A stretch of DNA of 64,000 bases from Verrucomicrobiota bacterium (GCA_018648805.1 JABGQM010000006.1:83535-147534), one strand, 5' to 3'; counted from the first letter of the stretch, positions 53,476 to 62,322 are shown. The notes: generated by a model not told the origin, from the sequence alone. Numbers and translations are program-made.

Positions 53476-54498
53476 TCAGCTTTGGGCTGGTGCCGGGCCT
53501 GTGGACTCGCGCTCGCACACGGTCGGTGGAATGAGAATGGTGTCTGGTTGGGCTTCGTGGAATCTGACGGGATCGGTCACGAGAGTGAATGCCTTGCGTG
53601 TGATTTGCTCGATCGGCTGGTGTACGGTGGTGAGCGAGGGAACCATCACGCGCGCCGCGGGGATGTCATCGAAACCGGTGAGCGATATGTCTCCCGGCAC
53701 CGAGAGGCCTGCATCCGTGAGCGCACGCAGCGCGCCCTGCGCCAGTTCGTCATCAATGGCCATGATGGCGGTTGGCAAGTCGTCCCGCGCTGTTTTCAGA
53801 AGCGCTCGAGTAGCCTTGGCTCCCGCCTCGGCATGGCAACCCTCATGCGTCGCGATCCATTCCGGTTTTACCTGCATGCCTTGCTGTCGCGCGCACCGCT
53901 TGAAGACCCGCAGGCGCCGTTGGTGGCCCCACGTCGAGGTCGCGATGAACCCCACGGTGGTGTGGCCTTCGGCTTTCAGTCTTACCAGGAGACCTTCGGC
54001 TCCAATTTCCTCGTAAACGGCGACACGCCGCATGCCCTTGGTGCGTTCGCCATGGCCCACCTGCACAATAGGGGTGTTGCTGTTGGCGAGTGGGTTCGTC
54101 CAGGTGTCCAGGGGAAGGCTACCCACGATGATGAGCCCGTCGATGCGGTGCTTCATGAGCTGCCGCACTCCGTTGTCGGGCATGCCGTGGTGCTCCGAGC
54201 CGGTCAGCACGAGTGAGTAGTTGGCCTCCACGCCGAGGTGTTGCATGACGGAGAGAATCCGGCCAAAGAACGGATCAACAAAATCGAAGACGATAACGCC
54301 AATGGTTTGGGATGGCCCGCCGCGGAGTGCCCGCGCGGCGACATTGTGTACGTAACCCATCTGGTCCGCCGCCTTACGGATCTTCACCATGGTTTCATCG
54401 GAAGCACCAATCATGCCGCCTTTCCCAGAGAGGGCGCGTGAGACCAACGATTGTGAAACACCGAGATATTCCGCAATATCTTTCTGGGTAGTGTGCAT
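53476..54498 (-). CDS. LacI-family transcriptional repressor
   Basis: A 340-residue regulator starting at MHTTQKDIAEYLGVSQSLVS; an upstream in-frame ATG at 54540 lies inside palindrome site 2 and is unlikely to be the start. The HTH is at residues 1-25. The sensor domain includes QTIGVIVFDFVDPFFGRILS and ISLTGFDDIPAARVMVPSLT. Site 2 is about 35-55 bp upstream, as expected for autoregulation. Targets probably include the neighbouring sugar genes. Confidence 0.93.
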   Translation of the reverse strand: MHTTQKDIAEYLGVSQSLVSRALSGKGGMIGASDETMVKIRKAADQMGYVHNVAARALRGGPSQTIGVIVFDFVDPFFGRILSVMQHLGVEANYSLVLTGSEHHGMPDNGVRQLMKHRIDGLIIVGSLPLDTWTNPLANSNTPIVQVGHGERTKGMRRVAVYEEIGAEGLLVRLKAEGHTTVGFIATSTWGHQRRLRVFKRCARQQGMQVKPEWIATHEGCHAEAGAKATRALLKTARDDLPTAIMAIDDELAQGALRALTDAGLSVPGDISLTGFDDIPAARVMVPSLTTVHQPIEQITRKAFTLVTDPVRFHEAQPDTILIPPTVCERESTGPAPAQS

Positions 54499-54530
54499 GC
54501 TGATGAGTCTGGCTGAAAAGCGTTTTTCGG

Positions 54531-54554
54531 TCAATCTCATTCGAATGAGGATCC
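54531..54554. promoter_or_regulatory. 24-bp near-palindrome, site 2 (core CTCATTCGAATGAG)
   Basis: The 14-bp core is a perfect palindrome. It lies 33 bp before the LacI start codon and also contains the stop codon of the AGE-type gene upstream. It fits a LacI-family operator. Confidence 0.65.
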
Positions 54555-55937
54555 AAGCCGCCCGAGAAAATCAATGATCGACAGACCGGTGTGATAGCCG
54601 GGGTCGGCGTCTGGCGTGGCGGGAATCACCGCCACGGGTTTGCCGGCGGCATCGCGGGTCTGGAAGGCCATCATGTGAACCAACGGGTTCACGTACTGCC
54701 CCAGGTAAGCGTTGCTGCACCGGCGAATGATTTCCAGGATGGGCTCTCGCGGACCGAGCTCGAGAGCGAAAGCTGCTGCCCGCATGGTCTCGGGCAGGTT
54801 CCACCAGGGCATGTCCGTGTTGAGCGGACGCCGTTCGGATAGGGAGTAGAGCTTGCAGATCCCTTCTGCCTTGGGGTTGAAACCGAGTGTGAATGCATGC
54901 GTCAGTACCTCTGGAAACACCTCGCGGCATTCGTTCATGAAGCTTTGCTGTGCTGCGCACGGGCGGCCCTGCCGTTCGATCACGTGAAACAGCTTCAGGG
55001 ACAGACCGACGAACTCCAAGGCATGTCCGGGATCGCACGCCACGTGCCCGTTCTCCCGCCAAGGGAGCCCGTCGTCGTCAATGAATTCCACAAAATCATG
55101 CGGCAACAGGTCAGGCCAACGTCCCCCAAGATTCACATGGTTGTCGATGATGTGCCGCACGCAGGCCAACCCATCTGCGACGTACCGCGGGTCGTCCGAC
55201 GTTTCGGCGAACAGGGCACAGGTCCCGATTGACAACATCCACGCCCCGTGCGAATGCCGACCGGGTACGGGTACGACCCGGTTTTTGGGATCGAACGCCT
55301 GCTGGTCTGATACAAAGCGCCCGTTGTTGAGATCCGACATGACTTTTATGTAGTAGGCGCACGCGCGATCCCGCAGGTCGGCATCACCGAGCAGGTGCGC
55401 ACTGGCCTGGAGGCCCTTGAGGTAGAAGACATCGCTGGGTCGACTCTGGTCGGTGTTCAGCACGATGGGGTGGCTCACGCCATCGGTGCCGGTTTCGAAC
55501 GGCCGCCCGGCCCGGTCGAACCAGAAGAACATCCCGTCACCGCAGTCCCGACGGATGTCTTCCATGGCCGTGACCGTCTCCCTGACGTGTGCTTCGATGG
55601 CAGATGTATAGGCGTGGCGTGTGGTGACCGGGAGCGTGGTGAGTGTCCGGACCCATTGATGGTGCCCGGCCAGGGCTTCCAACCCTCGGCCCTGGATCCA
55701 ACTGTAGATAGTGTCCTTGCCGGTAAGATCCGAGGCCCCGCTATCACTTGACAGTTCACGTCCGGTAAGCGTGCTGATCTTGGTGTCGATGAAGGGGTAA
55801 TCCGGGTCCCGGCGTGATCGGTCCAGTATGGCATCGAGTGTCCCCAGCAGGACGCGTTGCCAGGCTTCCGGGAGGCGGCGACGTAGTTCGTCAACGTCGA
55901 TCGTAGTGAGATAGGGCCAGTCTGTATTCTTAATCAT
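54537..55937 (-). CDS. AGE-type (N-acylglucosamine 2-epimerase-like) protein
   Basis: A 466-residue protein with the alpha/alpha-barrel pattern of AGE/RnBP epimerases: FFWFDRAGRPFETGTDGV, RHSHGAWMLSIGTCALFAET, HVACDPGHALEFVGLSLKLF and KLYSLSERRPLNTDMPWWNL. Such enzymes epimerise amino sugars or process unsaturated sugars; the exact reaction is unknown. The C-terminus (FLGRLGSSFE) ends inside palindrome site 2, so its last residues may not be original. It is cotranscribed with, or just upstream of, the LacI gene. Confidence 0.78.
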   Translation of the reverse strand: MIKNTDWPYLTTIDVDELRRRLPEAWQRVLLGTLDAILDRSRRDPDYPFIDTKISTLTGRELSSDSGASDLTGKDTIYSWIQGRGLEALAGHHQWVRTLTTLPVTTRHAYTSAIEAHVRETVTAMEDIRRDCGDGMFFWFDRAGRPFETGTDGVSHPIVLNTDQSRPSDVFYLKGLQASAHLLGDADLRDRACAYYIKVMSDLNNGRFVSDQQAFDPKNRVVPVPGRHSHGAWMLSIGTCALFAETSDDPRYVADGLACVRHIIDNHVNLGGRWPDLLPHDFVEFIDDDGLPWRENGHVACDPGHALEFVGLSLKLFHVIERQGRPCAAQQSFMNECREVFPEVLTHAFTLGFNPKAEGICKLYSLSERRPLNTDMPWWNLPETMRAAAFALELGPREPILEIIRRCSNAYLGQYVNPLVHMMAFQTRDAAGKPVAVIPATPDADPGYHTGLSIIDFLGRLGSSFE

Positions 55938-56047
55938 GTACCATTACGCAAATTGTTCCGCGACGTCCTTCCCGATGCGTGTCCATGACTCGGGTACTAC
56001 TCTGACAGAGGATCTGCTGTTCGTCAAATGGGTTCATGTAGATTCTC

Positions 56048-56071
56048 TATTGCTCATACGAATGAGGTTGA
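56048..56071. promoter_or_regulatory. 24-bp near-palindrome, site 3 (core CTCATACGAATGAG)
   Basis: The core is the exact inverse of site 1. Its internal ATG (56062) opens a 47-codon frame that looks like a signal peptide plus a short tail. It lies about 110 bp upstream of the AGE gene start, between that gene and the GH4-type fragment. Confidence 0.6.
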
Positions 56072-56205
56072 TATATGGCGTCGCCCTTGGTCTACTTCTC
56101 GGCATAACAGTTGGCGTATATTTGTCTGGCGTGTCGGCAGCCACTCGAACGACCCCTTGGGTCAAAACAAGCGTGGCTATACTATCTCGTAATACATTTG
56201 CATAG
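56062..56205 (+). pseudogene. Short secreted-protein fragment
   Basis: ATG 56062, inside palindrome site 3, opens MRLIYGVALGLLLGITVGVY followed by LSGVSAATRTTPWVKTSVAI and a stop at 56205. The first 27 residues look like a signal peptide; nothing recognisable follows. It is either a small membrane peptide or the stump of a truncated secreted protein, as at 53102. Confidence 0.4.
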
Positions 56206-56228
56206 ACAGCCAAGCACAGGGAGGCAGC

Positions 56229-56463
56229 ATGCTGCGCACATTCGATAATGGGCGACGAAAAATGGCATTCATCGGTGCGAGCTTTAAGTTCGTACATAAG
56301 GCCGTACGGGACATGGTCATCGCTCCAAACCTATCCGGCCGTAGCGATTTTGAAAATACGGATGTCTGGCTCTACGACCTGGATTCGCGCCCGCTGGACC
56401 TCGAATATGACGTGATGTGCCGCATGATTAAGGAGCATGGCAGCGGAATCACGATCCACAAGA
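56229..56463 (+). pseudogene. GH4-like alpha-galactosidase/glucosidase, N-terminal fragment
   Basis: ATG 56229 follows GGGAGG. The first 79 residues (MAFIGASFKFVHKAVRDMVI; DVWLYDLDSRPLDLEYDVMC; KEHGSGITIHKT) match the NAD-binding start of GH4-type glycosidases. At about 56463 the homology stops and another gene's coding sequence begins in a different frame. Confidence 0.72.
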
Positions 56464-57013
56464 CCGCCTCACCTTCGAGGCCACACTGCCCGAGACCGAA
56501 AAGCTTCCGCAGATGCGGGATCTGACACTTCGATGCGGCACACTGTCCTGGATACCGGAAACAGTCGTGGAGCCGAACAGAGTTATCTGCGACTTCTCAG
56601 ATGCTGCCATCGTCAAGAAATGGAGTGCCGATGCTCCTATCGTTCTTTCGCATGACAACACCGGCATGCTGCTGACGGCCGACAAGAAGGCGAAGTATCC
56701 TCAGGCCAGCATGGCTATTTCCGACAAGGATTGGAGTGGCTTCCAGGACTGTGTGGTGGAAATGGAGAACCTGGGTGACAAACCCCAGATGCTTGTCTTC
56801 CGAGCGCGTTCAAATGACGACAACGGCCAGCGCAGCGATGTGCATGAAACCATTCCCAAGGGGAAGTATGAGATGCGCTTCCCGGTGGCAGGTTTGAAGA
56901 AGACCAAGCAGGATGCGATCACCAAGATCTATCTCATGACCTTGAATGTTCCGGAAGACGGCTGCAAGATCCGAGTCACAAAGCTATACCTTGAGCCCAA
57001 GAGGGCTCTGTAG
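56462..57013 (+). pseudogene. C-terminal fragment of a carbohydrate-active enzyme
   Basis: An open frame without start reads DRLTFEATLPETEKLPQMRD to LRVTKLYLEP-like end, about 183 residues, rich in beta strands (VVEMENLGDKPQMLVFRARS; KGKYEMRFPVAGLKKTKQDA). It looks like the carbohydrate-binding jelly-roll end of a glycoside hydrolase. It begins exactly where the GH4-type fragment stops, so the two were joined by a deletion. An ATG at 56513 could allow translation of most of it. Confidence 0.6.
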
Positions 57014-57054
57014 ACATCATGGGGTCAAATGCTGAATAATTCAGGCTAGCTGTC

Positions 57055-57819
57055 TCATGCGAGCCATTGACAGTTCTCACGAAACTCGGATGGAGATTGG
57101 CCAGTGTGCTGTTTGAAGAAGTGGCTGAAAGAGGCCAGGTCGCTGTAGCCTGCGGCATGAGCCACCTGCGATATCGTCTGGTCTATACTCTGGAGGAGTT
57201 GTCTTGCATGGGCGATACGCAGTCCCGCGAGAGCTCTGATTGGGGAGTCACCACGCTCAGAAAGGAAGTGACGATTCAGGCTGCTTTTGCTGCAGTCGAA
57301 CTGTTTCGCTAAGTGTTCGAGGGCAATGGGTTCTTCGAGATTTCCTTTAAGGTAGTCCATCACGCGCTCGACGAGGCTGGAGCCTGATGCGGTTGGCGGG
57401 GATGGTGGCGCCTGTTCGGCCAGCCGGTGACCGAGGAATATTAGGGCGGAGGAAAGGAGCTCGTCAGAGCGGTTCTGCTCAAGAAAGACGTCGTATATGA
57501 CGCCGGCCGACGCCTCGTCCAAGACGAGCGCTTGCCGCAGAGGAAGCTTGGGAGGGGCTGTCTCGAGGGGCCATATCAAGGCTGTTGCGTCGCGCAAATG
57601 AATGGTTCCTGCAAGGGGAAGTGGGACGAACGCCGCCATGCAACCCGTGAGCTGCAGTGGCTGAGCTGGGCTCGGGAGGTCCGCAGTGCCGTTCAGTATG
57701 GCGAAAGCCAGCGTCGCTGATTCGGTCTTCCACGGTGCGGGAAGTTCCCAGTCACCTGTCCTCTCCTTGCATCTGAAAAGGTCTGGCATGTGGGAAGTAT
57801 TAACAAACATCCTTGCCAA
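57055..57819 (-). CDS. AraC-family transcriptional regulator
   Basis: A 254-residue protein. The N-terminal half is a weakly conserved sensor. Residues about 150-250 carry the double HTH (IALEHLAKQFDCSKSSLNRH; ISQVAHAAGYSDLASFSHFF; QHTGQSPSEFRE). The start may be 57819 or the ATG at 57789 (MPDLFRCKERTGDW). It is divergent from the sugar ABC ATPase gene, 77 bp away, and may regulate it. Confidence 0.87.
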   Translation of the reverse strand: MARMFVNTSHMPDLFRCKERTGDWELPAPWKTESATLAFAILNGTADLPSPAQPLQLTGCMAAFVPLPLAGTIHLRDATALIWPLETAPPKLPLRQALVLDEASAGVIYDVFLEQNRSDELLSSALIFLGHRLAEQAPPSPPTASGSSLVERVMDYLKGNLEEPIALEHLAKQFDCSKSSLNRHFLSERGDSPIRALAGLRIAHARQLLQSIDQTISQVAHAAGYSDLASFSHFFKQHTGQSPSEFRENCQWLA

Positions 57820-57896
57820 GTCAACTCAGCCTCACTACATTCTCCCATATTCCTGATAGCACAAACGAACTCAATCAACAATGAGCGGAGAATGTA

Positions 57897-59000
57897 ATGG
57901 CCAATGTAAGTCTGGAGAATGTCTATAAGGTCTATGCGGGTAATGTCACGGCGGTGAAGGATTTCTCACTTGAGATCACGCATGGTGAGTTTCTGGTGTT
58001 GGTCGGGCCATCCGGTTGTGGCAAGTCGACCACGCTCCGCATGATAGCCGGCTTGGAAGAAATTTCGGATGGTACGGTTAAGATCGGTGAGAGGATCGTC
58101 AATGACGTTCCGCCAAAGGATCGTGACATTGCGATGGTCTTCCAGAACTACGCGCTCTATCCGCACATGACGGTGTATGACAACATGGCGTTCGGTCTTA
58201 AGCTACGCAAGTTCAAGAAGGCCGAGATTCAGAAGCGCGTTGAAGAGGCTGCCAATATTCTGGGTCTTGATGCTTATCTCGAGCGCCGCCCAAAGGCCTT
58301 GTCCGGTGGCCAACGTCAACGTGTTGCCATGGGACGTGCTATTGTTCGTGAGCCTGCTGTATTCCTATTCGACGAACCACTGTCCAACCTCGATGCCAAG
58401 ATGCGCGTTGGGATGAGGAAAGAGATTCTTCATTTGCACAGGCGTCTCAAGACCACGATGGTTTATGTGACGCATGATCAGGTGGAAGCTATGACGCTTG
58501 GCGATCGTATCTGTGTGATGCGCGATGGTATCATCGAGCAGGTTGGAGAGCCGACGACAGTATTCGATCATCCCGCGACTTTGTTCGTAGCTGGGTTTAT
58601 TGGCGCTCCTCCGATGAATATTTTCGAAGGCCAGCTGCTGGATCAGGACGGAACACTTGTCTTCGATGGCGGTTCAGTCAAAGCTCCGATCGCGAAGGCA
58701 CAGTACGATCAGGTCAGGGACTACGTTGGCAAGAAGGTCTGCGTCGGTCTGCGTCCCAAGGCCTTTGCGCTCAAGGGCGAAGGTGATGCACCGGTCTCGT
58801 TCACGGGCGAGATCGAGGTGTCTGAGATGTTGGGTGAGGAAGTCCTGGCACACTTGAAGTGCGGCGAACACCAGTTCACAGTAAGCCTTGATCCTCATGC
58901 CAAGGGGATTAATGATGGTAAGCTGACCGTGTGCCCTGACATGGAGCGCGCCCATGTGTTCGATATCGAAAGCGGCAAGAACCTGACCATGCCTAAGTAG
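57897..59000 (+). CDS. ugpC: Sugar ABC transporter ATP-binding protein (MsmX/UgpC type)
   Basis: A 367-residue ATPase of the CUT1 class: Walker A GPSGCGKSTTLRMIAGLEEI, Q-loop VFQNYALYPHMTV, signature LSGGQRQRVAMGRAIVREP, Walker B FLFDEPLSNLDAKMR, then the C-terminal MalK-type TOBE domain (IGAPPMNIFEGQL; VGLRPKAFALKGE). It powers sugar uptake for one or several transporters. No intact permease or binding protein is nearby; only a binding-protein fragment at 53200. It may serve transporters encoded elsewhere. Codon use is less GC-biased than in the core block. Confidence 0.94.
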   Translation: MANVSLENVYKVYAGNVTAVKDFSLEITHGEFLVLVGPSGCGKSTTLRMIAGLEEISDGTVKIGERIVNDVPPKDRDIAMVFQNYALYPHMTVYDNMAFGLKLRKFKKAEIQKRVEEAANILGLDAYLERRPKALSGGQRQRVAMGRAIVREPAVFLFDEPLSNLDAKMRVGMRKEILHLHRRLKTTMVYVTHDQVEAMTLGDRICVMRDGIIEQVGEPTTVFDHPATLFVAGFIGAPPMNIFEGQLLDQDGTLVFDGGSVKAPIAKAQYDQVRDYVGKKVCVGLRPKAFALKGEGDAPVSFTGEIEVSEMLGEEVLAHLKCGEHQFTVSLDPHAKGINDGKLTVCPDMERAHVFDIESGKNLTMPK

Positions 59001-59159
59001 GCGTGATCTGGTCATAGCGCTCGAGAAGGAGTCCGTCCGAGGCCGGACCTGCTGGAGAAGCCAAGCCTGTAGGGTGCAGAAACCCATCCGGCGGCAATAA
59101 CCTGCGATTCCGCACCTACGCCTCCCCGGGGTGCCGAAAAGGAAAGAAGTTAGATTTGC

Positions 59160-59444
59160 CTATGCCTTAAGTCGATATTGTCTGGGTGATTGGCCGATTT
59201 CATTCTTGAAAGTCCTGCAGAAGGCCTGCGGCGATCCGAAACCCGCCTCTTCAGCTATTCCTGCTATTGATCCCTTGGTGGTCCGCAGCAGAGCCATGGC
59301 GCGGTTGAGGCGATAGTTTCTGAGATAGGCTCCCATTGGAATTCCTGTTGCCTCTTTAAACTGCACTCTCAGCGTCGACTCAGATAGGCGGAGCTCTTTG
59401 GCCAGGGCAGAAACCAGAACTGTTCTGCCTCGCCATTCAGCCAT
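59160..59444 (-). pseudogene. AraC-family regulator, C-terminal HTH only
   Basis: A 94-residue frame comprising only the DNA-binding domain: LVSALAKELRLSESTLRVQF, GAYLRNYRLNRAMALLRTTK and IAGIAEEAGFGSPQAFCRTF. An in-frame stop lies shortly before the ATG, so the sensor domain is lost. It may be translated as a free HTH domain, but a gene remnant is more likely. Confidence 0.7.
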
Positions 59445-59538
59445 TAGTCGGTTAGGAGGGAATCACCCGCGCAGATCCGAAAGCGTATGCATGTGTTCGA
59501 GCAGGGCCTGCGGGTGGCGTAGGCTTTACATGTGCATG

Positions 59539-59651
59539 TTCCCGAACAGGAACATATATAGCGTCAGGCAAAGGGCTGTTGTGAGTATTCCCCTTCGGGA
59601 ATGTTTCTGGTTGACGCTTCATGATTATCTCTGTATGTTCCTGATCAGGAA
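59539..59651. promoter_or_regulatory. Three TTCC-N6-GGAA palindromes and promoter of hipBA
   Basis: Operator-like palindromes occur at 59539-59552 (TTCCCGAACAGGAA), 59588-59601 (TTCCCCTTCGGGAA) and 59638-59651 (TTCCTGATCAGGAA), about 50 bp apart. The third overlaps a promoter, TTGACG (59611) 17 bp TATGTT (59634), and ends 1 bp before the hipB start. E. coli HipB binds similar multiple palindromes. Confidence 0.7.
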
Positions 59652-59652
59652 T

Positions 59653-59892
59653 ATGAAATCAATTACCAATAGTCAGGAACTAGGAACCGCAATCCGGACA
59701 GAACGGAAGCGCCTGAAAGTGACTCAGAAGGAACTTGCCATGGTGGCCGGGGTTGGGCTGCGTTACCTCATCGAGCTGGAAAGAGGGAAGACGACGGCTC
59801 GAATTGAGGGCGTGTTCAAGGTGCTACAGGCGCTCGGCTTGAAGCTGAGTGCTGCAACGCCATCTGACGGAGAAGGAATCAGGGAACGATGA
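59653..59892 (+). CDS. hipB: HipB-type antitoxin
   Basis: A 79-residue XRE-family protein from ATG 59653: LGTAIRTERKRLKVTQKELA then GVGLRYLIELERGKTTARIE, a complete helix-turn-helix domain. It neutralises HipA and represses the operon through the upstream palindromes. It overlaps hipA by 4 bp (ATGA). Confidence 0.9.
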   Translation: MKSITNSQELGTAIRTERKRLKVTQKELAMVAGVGLRYLIELERGKTTARIEGVFKVLQALGLKLSAATPSDGEGIRER

Positions 59893-61109
59893 GCACGCTG
59901 ACCGTCCATCTGAATGGTATGCCTGTCGGCACACTTGAGCAGGATGCAAGTGGTCTGTTGCGATTCACGTATGCGCCGGAGTGGCTGGAACGCGATGACG
60001 CGGTCCCACTGTCCAAAATGCTGCCGCTGTCTCCGGATCCGTACGAGAATCAGCATGCGCGCCCGTTCTTCGCGGGTATCCTTCCCGAAGAGGGCCCACG
60101 TGCAGCCATAGCCAGAATCCTGGGGATCAGCGAAGGCAATGACTTTGCCATGCTGGAGCGCATTGGAGGCGAGTGTGCCGGTGCGGTGAGTCTTCTTCCC
60201 GAAGGACTTCAACCCTTACACGTCGAGAGTCGCACGCGTGTCCTTGATGATGAGGAGCTGGTCTCCATCATTCACGAGCTGCCTCGCCGTCCACTAATGG
60301 CCGGCGAAAAAGGCATCCGCCTCTCGTTGGCCGGTGCGCAGGATAAGCTCCCTGTCATCATCGATGGCGAGACGGTCGCGTTGCCTCTAGGGAACACGCC
60401 CAGCACCCACATCATCAAACCCGAGCCCGAACGCTTCCCTGGTCTGGTGGCCAATGAGGCATTCTGCATGGAGCTCGCACGGCGCGTGGGCCTGAATGTG
60501 GCAGAGGCGACTATCCGTTTGATCGGCGGCACACCTTGTATCGTCGTCACCCGCTACGACCGGGAAGCTGGACCCGCCGGTACGGTACGCCTGCACCAGG
60601 AAGATTTCTGCCAGACACTGGGCCGTCCGCCGGAACGCAAGTATCAGCAGGAGGGCGGCCCGACCGTCAGGGAGTGCATCGCGCTTCTGCGGGATTGGTC
60701 AACCACCCCAGTACTCGATATCCTGGCCCTCGTCGATGCCTTGATCTTTAACGTGCTGATCGGCAATGCCGACGCCCACGGTAAGAACTACTCCATGATC
60801 TACGCCGGCGGAACAAGACGGCTGGCGCCACTGTACGATCTCGTTTCCACGATCGCGTGGCCTGGACTGTCGACACGCCTGGCTATGAGCATTGGTCACG
60901 GCAAGAGTGTGAATGACCTCAATCCAGCGCATTTCAAGCGAATGGCCGAGGAGTGCGACCTCGGATGGCCAATGGTGCGCGATCGCATCCGTCGGCTGGC
61001 GGACGGGCTGGGCAGTGTGATCGCAACTGTGGATGAAGCCGCTGTCTGGGAGCTCGTAGCGCAGCGTTGCGAGCGAATGGCAACAAGTCTGGATTCCAGA
61101 TCGAAGTAG
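59889..61109 (+). CDS. hipA: HipA-type Ser/Thr kinase toxin
   Basis: A 406-residue protein with a HipA N-terminal subdomain (VHLNGMPVGTLEQDASGLLR; PFFAGILPEEGPRAAIARIL), the activation segment AGEKGIRLSLAGAQDKLPVI and the catalytic FNVLIGNADAHGKNYSMIYA with the Asp-Asn pair, then LAPLYDLVSTIAW. HipA kinases phosphorylate aminoacyl-tRNA synthetases such as GltX and induce dormancy. Both genes of the pair look intact. Confidence 0.93.
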   Translation: MSTLTVHLNGMPVGTLEQDASGLLRFTYAPEWLERDDAVPLSKMLPLSPDPYENQHARPFFAGILPEEGPRAAIARILGISEGNDFAMLERIGGECAGAVSLLPEGLQPLHVESRTRVLDDEELVSIIHELPRRPLMAGEKGIRLSLAGAQDKLPVIIDGETVALPLGNTPSTHIIKPEPERFPGLVANEAFCMELARRVGLNVAEATIRLIGGTPCIVVTRYDREAGPAGTVRLHQEDFCQTLGRPPERKYQQEGGPTVRECIALLRDWSTTPVLDILALVDALIFNVLIGNADAHGKNYSMIYAGGTRRLAPLYDLVSTIAWPGLSTRLAMSIGHGKSVNDLNPAHFKRMAEECDLGWPMVRDRIRRLADGLGSVIATVDEAAVWELVAQRCERMATSLDSRSK

Positions 61110-61329
61110 CACGCTCCCGACAGGGGCGAGCTACAGTAGCCTGCTCCTGCCGGAAGCAGGTTTCTTTGCGTTGAAGGGTCTGGCCCTGCCGCGTTTCCCT
61201 ACGCGCTATTTGCCGTGGATATGTTTTGCCTGTTTTGCCGTTGGCAGATTGCAAATCAAGGAGGGAAGCGGCACAGGCCTCCTATGCATAATGAACTCCC
61301 CATTCGAGGGCTGATGTCACTCCGGCCTG

Positions 61330-61737
61330 TCAACGGACTTCCGGTTCCTCGGTCAGCAACCATTTCCATGCCGGCATGACCGGTATCGGACTGGCCTCGG
61401 TATTGAGAACCATTTCCTCGTCATTCGTGACGATGAGGACGTTTGTGGCACCCAGGAACTCCACGCTCTTCTGAAGGGCACGGACCTCCCGATCGCGAAC
61501 CTCCGGCTTGTCCAGTGCCCATGCAACCTGGATCAGCTTCGGATCGCCTCCGGATTTGGGGGTGGCAACAAAGTCGACTTCATACCCGTTGCGGGTGCGG
61601 TAGTACGAGACCTCGTACCCCCGCGTCGCAATTCGACGTAGACCATGTTTTCCAGGCAGCGCGTCGGGTCGATCCCGCTCCCGGGGGCGACGGCGTCGGC
61701 AAGCGCCCAGTCTACACAGTAGACCTTGCGGTAGTTG
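61330..61737 (-). pseudogene. DUF4143 AAA ATPase, C-terminal remnant with frameshift
   Basis: Read on the minus strand, RNYRKVYCVDWALADAVAPG and RCLENMVYVELRR are in one frame and, after a run of five G (near 61628), GYEVSYYRTRNGYEVDFVAT through IQVAWALDKPEVRDREVRAL to LLTEEPEVR in another. This is the C-terminal half of a DUF4143 ATPase. Its start is missing: the sequence joins directly to a metallophosphoesterase gene. An N-terminal piece of the same family is at 22900. Confidence 0.75.
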
Positions 61738-62245
61738 CGATGCCGGACTTGGCGAGCAGGTATTGACGCAGGTTTGCTATTGGGACTTCCTTGCCATCGT
61801 CGTCGAAGGTGATGCCTTCTCCGCAGAATTGGACCGGATCGGCGACCCTGTCCCCGTCCGGCACGCAGTAGTGCTTGTAGCCGAATGGGTAGTCCCGGAC
61901 CCTATTCATCCCGCAATACACCAGGCCGTCCGCACGGTAGACGCGTTGCGCCATGTTGATGCACAGTCCGTCTCCTTCGAGCTCGCACACCAGCGGTTCC
62001 AGGTAGTGCGCGTCGTCATTCGCAAGGTACAGCAGCACCCGGGCGCTGGCTTCATCCCTGATCCTTGTCAGCAGCCCTCGCAGCTCGGGAAAGAACTCTC
62101 GCTGCATCTCAAACCCCCCATACTTAGGAAGCAAATCGCCGGCGATCAGGACCACGTCCGGCTTCTGTTCGATGACAGCCGACACCAGCAGTTCCCATTT
62201 GGAGGGATGCTGGTGCAGGTCGGCTGTGGCGATGAGCGTGGTCAT
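61712..62245 (-). CDS. Metallophosphoesterase, C-terminally truncated
   Basis: From MTTLIATADLHQHPSKWELL (ATG 62245). Phosphoesterase features include TADLHQ (D-x-H), DVVLIAGDLLPKYGGF (GD) and LLYLANDDAHYLEPL (NDD, normally GNHD). Homology runs to about NLRQYLLA, after which the frame passes into the DUF4143 remnant and stops at 61712. The C-terminal metal-binding histidine block (GHxH) is missing, so activity is doubtful. Confidence 0.65.
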   Translation of the reverse strand: MTTLIATADLHQHPSKWELLVSAVIEQKPDVVLIAGDLLPKYGGFEMQREFFPELRGLLTRIRDEASARVLLYLANDDAHYLEPLVCELEGDGLCINMAQRVYRADGLVYCGMNRVRDYPFGYKHYCVPDGDRVADPVQFCGEGITFDDDGKEVPIANLRQYLLAKSGIATTARSTV

Positions 62246-62322
62246 GGGGTGTCCCCCCGCAGGTCGGTTAGGCTGGTACATCAACACTATGCGGTAAACC
62301 AAAAAATCGCCGTGGGACGTAT

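Noticed and set aside
53482..54216. 244-codon plus-strand frame opposite the LacI gene
   Set aside because: It is antisense to a fully conserved LacI regulator, so it is a codon-bias shadow.
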